In this document: piece after piece, positions 58,656 through 64,000 of the stretch | Numbering within the stretch: position 1 is the stretch's first letter | How the letters are laid out: every line of letters begins with the position of its first letter | Origin: Thermoflexus sp. | GTDB lineage: Bacteria; Chloroflexota; Anaerolineae; Thermoflexales; Thermoflexaceae | NCBI RefSeq assembly: GCF_034432235.1 | Contig: NZ_DAOUCJ010000005.1 | Coordinates: 1 to 64,000 of the forward strand | Direction of reading: 5' to 3' | DNA: 64,000 nt | Position numbers and translations under genes: made by a program | Notes under the pieces: model-generated | Told to the model about the DNA's origin: nothing | The model's input: the letters and a program-made list of their open reading frames with translations, nothing else | The model's database searches: none

Positions 58656-59189
58656 ATGCGGCCCCATCGGATCGAGCGGCTGATCAGCGCGGAGGAGCTG
58701 GCGGAACGGGTGCGGGATCTCGCCGCCCAGATCTCCGCGGATTATCAGGGGCGGGAGCTGCTTCTGGTGGGCGTCCTGAAAGGCGCCTTCGTCTTCTGTG
58801 CCGATCTCCTCCGGCATCTGGAGGGTGTGCGGGCCCAAGTGGACTTCATCGCCTGTTCCAGCTATGGCATCGCTACGGAGACCTCCGGGGTGGTCCGGAT
58901 CCTGAAGGATCTCAACGCCCCGGTGACCGATCGGGAGGTGCTGCTGGTGGAGGATATCGTGGACACCGGGTTGACGCTGCAGTATCTGCAATCTCACCTG
59001 CGGCAACAGAGCCCCCGCAGTCTGCGCACGGCCGTGCTGCTGGACAAGCCGTATCGTCGTCAGGTGCCGGTGCAGGTGGACTATCGGGGCTTTGAGATCC
59101 CCGATCTGTTTGTCGTGGGTTACGGCATCGACTGGGCCGAGCACTATCGTCATCTCCCTTACATCGGGGCCGTGCGCTTTCTGGATTAG
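58656..59189 (+). CDS. hpt: Hypoxanthine phosphoribosyltransferase
   Basis: A 177-residue purine salvage enzyme making IMP or GMP from the base and PRPP. PRPP loop VLLVEDIVDTGLTL, N-terminal LLVGVLKGAFVFCADLLRHL, and VDFIACSSYGIATETSG are family typical. ATG follows GGAGGGAGGTTTCCGGT. Divergent from mutS2. Confidence 0.94.
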   Translation: MRPHRIERLISAEELAERVRDLAAQISADYQGRELLLVGVLKGAFVFCADLLRHLEGVRAQVDFIACSSYGIATETSGVVRILKDLNAPVTDREVLLVEDIVDTGLTLQYLQSHLRQQSPRSLRTAVLLDKPYRRQVPVQVDYRGFEIPDLFVVGYGIDWAEHYRHLPYIGAVRFLD

Positions 59190-59225
59190 GTCCTGCCGGG
59201 GATTTCTTTCGGATACCGAAGCGTA

Positions 59226-59894
59226 TTAACGGACCCCGACCTCATCCAGGTGACGCAACAAATCCGCCGGGTCCTCATACACCCGATAGGCGCCCGCCCG
59301 CTCCAGCTCTTCCCGCCCGTAGCCACCGGACAGCAGGCCGACGCCCAGGGCGCCGGCTCGTCGGGCGGCGAGCAGATCCCACACGCTGTCGCCCACCACC
59401 ACGCACTCCTGAATCGGGAGCCCCAGGCGCTCTGCGGCCGTCAGGAACAGATCGGGATCCGGCTTGGCATACCGCACGTCATCCCGCGTCACGACCGGAA
59501 CGTGGGGATCCAGATCCAGCAGGCTCAGGATCGGCTGGGCGACCTCCCGACGTCCGCTGGTGGCGATGGCCCAGGGCACACCCGCCTCCCTCAAGGTCTG
59601 AAGGAGATCCCGGGCGCCGGGGAGGGGGCGCACCTGGGGAAGCATACGGGCGAAAGCTTCGGCGTGGCGCTGCTGGATCCGGGCGATCTCCTCTGGGGTG
59701 ACCTCCCGTCCGGTCTCCCGGAGCAGGGCGCGGAGCAGCAACCCACCGCTCATCCCGATGCGCCGGTGGATCCGCCAGACCGAGAGGGAGATCCCCACCG
59801 CCTCCAGCGCCTCGCGCCATGCCAGCACATGCTGATAGACGCTATCCACCAGCGTGCCATCCAGATCGAACAGAAACCCCGGACCTCGAGGCAT
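59226..59894 (-). CDS. HAD-superfamily phosphatase (phosphoglycolate phosphatase-like)
   Basis: A 222-residue HAD hydrolase. Motif I FLFDLDGTLVDS, motif II ATSGRR, motif III KPDPDLF, motif IV VVGDSVWDLLAARRAG. The helical cap (about 20-85) fits subfamily IA enzymes such as Gph or beta-phosphoglucomutase. Substrate open. No strong ribosome site is apparent beyond GGGAGGTTCGAGG before ATG. Confidence 0.9.
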   Translation of the reverse strand: MPRGPGFLFDLDGTLVDSVYQHVLAWREALEAVGISLSVWRIHRRIGMSGGLLLRALLRETGREVTPEEIARIQQRHAEAFARMLPQVRPLPGARDLLQTLREAGVPWAIATSGRREVAQPILSLLDLDPHVPVVTRDDVRYAKPDPDLFLTAAERLGLPIQECVVVGDSVWDLLAARRAGALGVGLLSGGYGREELERAGAYRVYEDPADLLRHLDEVGVR

Positions 59895-59984
59895 CCTCGA
59901 ACCTCCCGAGCGGCTGGCTTCCCGTGGGTCAGGCGGGTTGCCATTCTGGAGCCGAAGAGCCTTGTAGGGAAGGCGGGTCTCCCT

Positions 59985-61136
59985 TCATATGATCCGCTCC
60001 CCGTGGATCCAGACGGCCTCCGGGGTTCCCCAGCGGGCCCACAGGACCACGTCGGCGAGTGCTCCCGGGCGCAGCTGCCCCATCCGGCGCAGCCCCAGGG
60101 CGCGGGCGGGGGTGAGGGTGGCGCTCCGGACGGCGTCCAGGGGGTCGATGCCGGCTTCCTCGATCAGCACCCGCAGGCCCTCGTTCATCAGGGCGATCGA
60201 TCCCGCCAGCGCCCCCTCCGGGGTCTGGCAGCGCCCGTTGGCCACGATCACCTCATAGCCCAGCCAGGTGTAACGGCCCGGCGGCAGCCCAGCCATCGGC
60301 GCGGCGTCGCTGATCAGGGCCACGCCGGCGGAGCCCTTGATCCGGAACAGCAGCCGTATGGCCGCCGGGTGGACGTGCTGCCCGTCTGCGATCAGCTGGA
60401 GGATCACCTCCCGCTCCAGCAGGGCGGCGGTGAACAGCCCGGGTTCCCGGTGATGGAAGGGGCGCATGGCGTTGAAGAAATGGGTGATCTGGCGAGCCCC
60501 GCGCCGGATGGCCTCCATCGCCTGATCATAGGTGGCGTCGCTGTGCCCGATCACGGGGATGATCCCCTGGGCGATCAGCGTCGGGATGGCCTGCATCGCC
60601 TCCCCTTCCTCCGGCGCGAAGGTCCATAACCGGATGCCTCCAGCGGCGGCCTCCTGATAGCGGGCGACGGCCTCCGGGGTCAGGGGGCGAAACCATGCGG
60701 GGTTCGCCATCCCTGGCCGTTTCGGGGAAAGGTGAGGGCCCTCAATATGGATCCCCAGGATCCGAGCCCCCGGCGGGGGGGTCTCCATAACCTGCGCCAT
60801 TGCCTGCAGGCGCTTCAGGATTTCCTCTTCCGGCATGGTCAGGGTGGTGGGGACGAACGCGGTCACGCCGTAACGCGGAAGGCGTCGGGCCGCTTCCGCT
60901 AGCTCAGGGCCGAAGAGATCGCAGCCCTCCAGGCCGTGGATGTGGAGGTCGATCAGCCCGGGGGTGACGGGGCGTCCCTGCGCATCGATCCGTTCCGCCG
61001 GACGGGGCGGGCGGATCTCCCGGGTGGGGCCCAGGGCGAGGATGCGGCCCCCGGCGAACACCACGGCTCCGTCCTCGATCCGTCGGGTGGGAGTGTAGAT
61101 CTCTGCATGGAGGATGGCAACAGGGCGCGAGGTCAT
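59985..61136 (-). CDS. nagA: N-acetylglucosamine-6-phosphate deacetylase
   Basis: A 383-residue amidohydrolase removing the acetyl group from GlcNAc-6-P. Metal and catalytic residues are in LIDLHIHG, HIEGPHLSP, GHSDATYDQ, HFFNAM and ISDAAPMAGL (catalytic Asp). ATG 61136 was chosen since GGGAGGGAGCGG precedes it. It overlaps the Rieske gene by 4 bp (ATGA), an unusual partner. Confidence 0.93.
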   Translation of the reverse strand: MTSRPVAILHAEIYTPTRRIEDGAVVFAGGRILALGPTREIRPPRPAERIDAQGRPVTPGLIDLHIHGLEGCDLFGPELAEAARRLPRYGVTAFVPTTLTMPEEEILKRLQAMAQVMETPPPGARILGIHIEGPHLSPKRPGMANPAWFRPLTPEAVARYQEAAAGGIRLWTFAPEEGEAMQAIPTLIAQGIIPVIGHSDATYDQAMEAIRRGARQITHFFNAMRPFHHREPGLFTAALLEREVILQLIADGQHVHPAAIRLLFRIKGSAGVALISDAAPMAGLPPGRYTWLGYEVIVANGRCQTPEGALAGSIALMNEGLRVLIEEAGIDPLDAVRSATLTPARALGLRRMGQLRPGALADVVLWARWGTPEAVWIHGERII

Positions 61137-61489
61137 CCGCTCCCTCCCGAAGAACATCCGCCCTCGGGTTCCAGGTTCACCCAAACCCGGTCACCCGCTA
61201 CCCGGACTTCGTAAACCGGGATGGGGACCACGGCCGGCAGCCGGAGCACCCGGCCCGTTCGGATGTCGAAACGGGCTCCGTGACGCGGGCACTGGATCAC
61301 ATAGCCTTCCAGCTTCCCTTCCGCCAGCGGGCCGCCGTCGTGGGTGCAGACATCCCCGAAGGCGAACACCTGATCCCCGACCCGGGTCAGCGCAATCGCC
61401 CGGCCCTCAACCTGGAAGACTTTCGCAGATCCCACCGGGATCTCCTCGAGCGTCGCGACCGGAATCCACAAGGAAGCACCTCCGATCAT
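61133..61489 (-). CDS. Rieske [2Fe-2S] ferredoxin
   Basis: A 118-residue Rieske protein; cluster ligands in CTHDGG and CPRHGARFD. Of the type found as ferredoxin of dioxygenases or NirD-like subunits. Start uncertain: ATG 61489 has no ribosome site, while TTG 61471 follows GGAGG at the right distance. The C-terminus GGCSSGGSG has an additional Cys. Coupled to nagA by overlapping ATGA. Confidence 0.9.
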   Translation of the reverse strand: MIGGASLWIPVATLEEIPVGSAKVFQVEGRAIALTRVGDQVFAFGDVCTHDGGPLAEGKLEGYVIQCPRHGARFDIRTGRVLRLPAVVPIPVYEVRVAGDRVWVNLEPEGGCSSGGSG

Positions 61490-61546
61490 GGACTCTGGGT
61501 CTGGGGCATCCCCTTCCGGGTGAGGAGCCCATAGAGTGTCCGCCGG

Positions 61547-62386
61547 TTACCATGGGAGCCACCCGCGCTCGTGCAGGCATTTCAGCACAGCCTCCAGAAC
61601 CCCCCCGCCGACCGCCCATGATTTATCTGAAACCGTGAAGCAGTGGCGGGTTTCCGCCCGGGGATCCACATCGCCTACTTTCAGGCCGGGGGTCACCTCC
61701 AGCCCGTCGAACAGGATCCCCCGGAGCACCCCCGCGATCGCCGTCCGGACCGGGGTTTCATCCACATATGCGACGATCTCCCCCGCCTCCACCCGGTCGC
61801 CGATGCGCCGGATCCCCCGGAAGCGCCCGGCGCATGGCGCCCGCAGCACCCGCAACACATCGTGCCCGCCGATCGTCCCCGGGATGCCCGTGTCGGGCAG
61901 GGCGCTCCCTGTGTAGTAGACCCGCCCCAGGTCATGGCCCCGGGCGGTCTCGACCACGGCATGGCAATCCACCCCGGCTGTGAAGCCCGGCCCCAGGGCC
62001 ACCACCACCGGCGCGTCCGCGATCGAGGTCCCGGTGTTGCGCTTGGCCATGATCGCATCCACCACGACCTCCGGTCGCAATTGCCGGATGCTCTCCCCGC
62101 CCGGGTCCACCAGCACCGGGATCTCTCCCCGCGCCCAGAGGGCCGGGAACTCCGCGGGATCCGTCACCCGGCGAGCGGTATGGCCTTCGATGGTGATCGC
62201 GCCTTCATAAATGGCACTGGCCACCGCCACAGCCCGTCGGATCGCCAGGGGCTGGGGGAGCTCGGTGACCCAGACGCGGAACCCCGCTCGATGGAGCCGC
62301 AGGATGGCTCCCGTCCCCAGATCGCCTCCGCCTTTCACCGCCACCCGGATCATCACGGCCTTCGGTTTCGCGTCGAAGGGTTCCAT
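61547..62386 (-). CDS. yqeB: YqeB-type selenium-dependent molybdenum hydroxylase maturation protein
   Basis: A 279-residue protein with the EF2563/YqeB pattern: VAVKGGGDLGTGAILRLHRAGF (runs), TELPQPLAIRRAVAVA, VDAIMAKRNTGT, VVALGPGFTAG, GTIGGHDVLRVLRAP. Families of this type occur with selD and serve maturation of selenium-containing molybdenum hydroxylases. Its presence suggests selenium use in this genome and supports the selenoprotein reading of the OsmC gene. ATG 62386 follows GGAGATAGTAAGG; 62353 is an alternative. Confidence 0.85.
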   Translation of the reverse strand: MEPFDAKPKAVMIRVAVKGGGDLGTGAILRLHRAGFRVWVTELPQPLAIRRAVAVASAIYEGAITIEGHTARRVTDPAEFPALWARGEIPVLVDPGGESIRQLRPEVVVDAIMAKRNTGTSIADAPVVVALGPGFTAGVDCHAVVETARGHDLGRVYYTGSALPDTGIPGTIGGHDVLRVLRAPCAGRFRGIRRIGDRVEAGEIVAYVDETPVRTAIAGVLRGILFDGLEVTPGLKVGDVDPRAETRHCFTVSDKSWAVGGGVLEAVLKCLHERGWLPW

Positions 62387-62431
62387 CCTTACTATCTCCG
62401 CTACGGGCTCCCCGGCGCGAGCGGAGACGGA

Positions 62432-63301
62432 TCAGGCGTGAAGATGTGCGTGAAACCACTCCGCCACCAGCGGGACCGTGGTCTCCAGGTATTCCAGGGG
62501 GAGCATATGGCCGGCCCCGGGCACGATGATCAGATCGTTCCGGCTGCGAAGCCGCGCCGCAAACGCCCGATGAGCATCCGCGGGAAGGATCCGGTCATGC
62601 TCGCCGACCAGTATACGCACCGGCTTCGTCATCGCCTCAACGGGCGGCTTGTCCGAGGGCTCCAGAAACATGGAGATCCATGCCTTGAGACGATAGCTCC
62701 ACACGCAGAGGGGATCCCGAAGCCATCGACGCTGGTTCTCCGGCTTTTCAAAAACATGGGAAGGCTCCAGGAAGGCGCGCACCGGGATGGGGAGCTCGCC
62801 CAGGATCGGCTGGAGAGGCCGTGCCGCCCGCGCGAGGGGAACCAGGAGGAAATGCCGGCGCAGATACAGGACGGGGCGGATGTCCTGCAGATCCAGCACA
62901 TTGTGGCAGACCGCCGCGTGGATCCGGGGATCCTCCATCGCCGCGTAGAAGGCCAGGATGCCGCCCATGCTGGATCCGGTGATCCCGATCCGGTCGTGGT
63001 AAGCCCCCAGGGCGAAGTCCACGGCCCGGCGGATGTTCCGGATCGCTTCGGCATATGTAAAGCGCCCCCGCGCGCCGCCGCTCCGCCCATGCCCCTGGAG
63101 GTCGAGGGCGAGGACGTTGAGACCGGCCTCCGCCAGGGCCTGGAGGTAGTTCGCGCCCGGGATCATGTCGCTGTAAAAGCCGGCATGAGCGGTCATGCCG
63201 TGGATGAAAATCGCCACTGGGGCCTGGGGGGAGTGTTCATAAACCGAGAGATGAAGCGGAAGACCGTGATCCTCGATCAACAGGGTGCGGGCTGTCGTCA
63301 T
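62432..63301 (-). CDS. Alpha/beta hydrolase (monoacylglycerol lipase-like)
   Basis: A 289-residue serine hydrolase. IFIHGMTAHAG (oxyanion region), LDLQGHGRSGG, nucleophile Ser in TGSSMGG, acid in VGEHDRI, His in GAGHML. The resemblance is to MGL/lysophospholipase-type enzymes. ATG 63301 follows GAGGGCGGCG. Confidence 0.88.
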   Translation of the reverse strand: MTTARTLLIEDHGLPLHLSVYEHSPQAPVAIFIHGMTAHAGFYSDMIPGANYLQALAEAGLNVLALDLQGHGRSGGARGRFTYAEAIRNIRRAVDFALGAYHDRIGITGSSMGGILAFYAAMEDPRIHAAVCHNVLDLQDIRPVLYLRRHFLLVPLARAARPLQPILGELPIPVRAFLEPSHVFEKPENQRRWLRDPLCVWSYRLKAWISMFLEPSDKPPVEAMTKPVRILVGEHDRILPADAHRAFAARLRSRNDLIIVPGAGHMLPLEYLETTVPLVAEWFHAHLHA

Positions 63302-63360
63302 CGCCGCCCTCGTGGATCGGGATTGGGAGCGAGGGTTTCGTCTCCGCCCTGGGGCTTCCT

Positions 63361-64000
63361 TCAGGATGGCACTGCGGGCGATTCGGTTTCCAGAACCACC
63401 CGGATGTGATGGGCCAGCTCCAGGCCGATGATCACATCGTGCTGGGCCAGGCGGAGGCGAAGCGGCCCGTTGAACGGTGCGCGGGCGATCAGTTCGAAGG
63501 CGGTGCCCGGCACCAGGCCCAGGGATCCCAGATATCGGAGCTGTTCCGGATCCTCCGTCTTCACTCGGGTGATCTGTCCCCGCGCGCCGATCCAGACTTC
63601 GCTCAACGGGATGTCGGAAAGCGGCGGCATCTGCCCATCCGGCGTAGGGATCGGATCCCCGTGAGGGCAATGGGTCGGGCGCCCGGCGACCTCATACATC
63701 CGTTCACAGAGCGCCTCGTCGATCACCGGGTCCAATCGGTCGGCCAGGGCATGGACTTCCTCCCAGCCGATGCCCAGCACGCGGGTCAGGAAGGCTTCCA
63801 GGATGCGATGCTGGCGGATGCCCCGGAGGGCTTCCCGTTCCCCGGCTTTCGTCAGAAGGATCCCATGACGGGTCCGCTGGATCAACCCGTGGGACTCCAG
63901 GCGGTTCAGCATGCGGACCACCGCGGGGATGGTGACGTCCAGGCGTCGAGCCAGCGCAGCGGCCCGCACAGGTCCCCCCTCGCCCATGCGATAGATCTCC
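63361..64000 (-). CDS. DtxR/MntR-type metal-dependent repressor (5' end outside window)
   Basis: At least 213 residues; the frame runs off the right edge (EIYRMGEGGPV at the edge), so a dozen or so N-terminal residues are missing. Winged helix (AAALARRLDVTIPAVVRMLNRLESHGLI in runs), dimerisation and metal site (HRILEAFLTRVLGIGWEEVHALADRLDPVI, CPHGDPIP) and a C-terminal FeoA/SH3-like domain (LRYLGSLGLVPG). It would repress iron or manganese uptake genes when metal is bound. Confidence 0.9.
   Translation of the reverse strand, partial: EIYRMGEGGPVRAAALARRLDVTIPAVVRMLNRLESHGLIQRTRHGILLTKAGEREALRGIRQHRILEAFLTRVLGIGWEEVHALADRLDPVIDEALCERMYEVAGRPTHCPHGDPIPTPDGQMPPLSDIPLSEVWIGARGQITRVKTEDPEQLRYLGSLGLVPGTAFELIARAPFNGPLRLRLAQHDVIIGLELAHHIRVVLETESPAVPS

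Overview
The window is GC-rich, densely packed bacterial chromosome from an organism with moderate to strong G+C codon bias. Split-type methylmalonyl-CoA mutase, class II fructose bisphosphatase, a DarA/YaaQ-type PII-like pair, P/S/T-rich lipoprotein linkers and housekeeping promoters of the form TTGACA-17-TAWAAT fit a thermophilic Chloroflexota, perhaps Thermoflexus-like. This placement is inference; there is no rRNA or marker gene to fix it.

Layout. 1-450: palindromic repeats and tRNA-Arg(CCG). 650-2260: glpX and a YdcF/SanA-type protein, overlapping tail to tail. 2480-5510: two tandem PII-like genes, a trypsin-like protease and an Amt-like membrane protein lacking both channel histidines. 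5540-8240 (minus): rtcA, rnz, a zinc-ribbon gene and an EthD-type gene. 8490-10830: S45 acylase. 11087-16414: propionyl-CoA carboxylase (beta, biotin carboxylase, BCCP) and methylmalonyl-CoA mutase large subunit, i.e. most of the propionyl-CoA to succinyl-CoA route. 16430-18150: short repeats, a DUF1801 gene and a 5'-truncated ATPase relic. 18250-20820: promoter, cobalamin riboswitch, btuF-like and btuC-like genes. 20900-24030: structured leader with a small unknown gene, an M2/M3-type metallopeptidase and a membrane-anchored protein.

24000-30840 (minus) is the most unusual part: an extended mercury-resistance operon. From its promoter it reads merA, merB, a beta-propeller protein, a small Cys-rich protein, a MerT-like protein, a MerP-like lipoprotein, a TlpA-like lipoprotein, CcdA and an OsmC-family gene, followed by a CopZ-like Fe-S protein. 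The OsmC gene has an in-frame TGA exactly where the family has its first redox cysteine, with a hairpin about 20-36 nt downstream. I read it as a probable selenoprotein. A YqeB-type gene (selenium-dependent molybdenum hydroxylase maturation) at 61.5-62.4 kb suggests independently that the organism uses selenium.

30900-39350: a large membrane protein, a small low-GC gene, a palindromic repeat, a PDZ/radical SAM (DUF512) protein, DUF711, Sua5, DUF72 and an eRF1-like zinc-ribbon protein. 39380-42310 (minus): a molybdate operon (XRE-plus-binding-domain regulator, modA, modB) with a clear promoter. 42490-46850: LCP protein, ECF sigma, anti-sigma and transketolase. 46950-50580: ABC ATPase, tRNA-Pro(CGG), small PRC-barrel and membrane genes, an operator-like dyad and a D-2-hydroxyacid dehydrogenase.

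50580-51384 has no gene but holds a cluster of DnaA-box-like 9-mers, a candidate replication origin. 51385-54378 (minus): a tryptophan T-box leader with its promoter, trpS and trpB2. The rest holds a prepilin peptidase, HEAT protein, Trm112-like protein, mutS2, hpt, a HAD phosphatase, nagA, a Rieske protein, yqeB, a lipase-like hydrolase and a DtxR/MntR repressor cut by the right edge. Two ABC importers (cobalamin, molybdate) lack an ATPase gene beside them.
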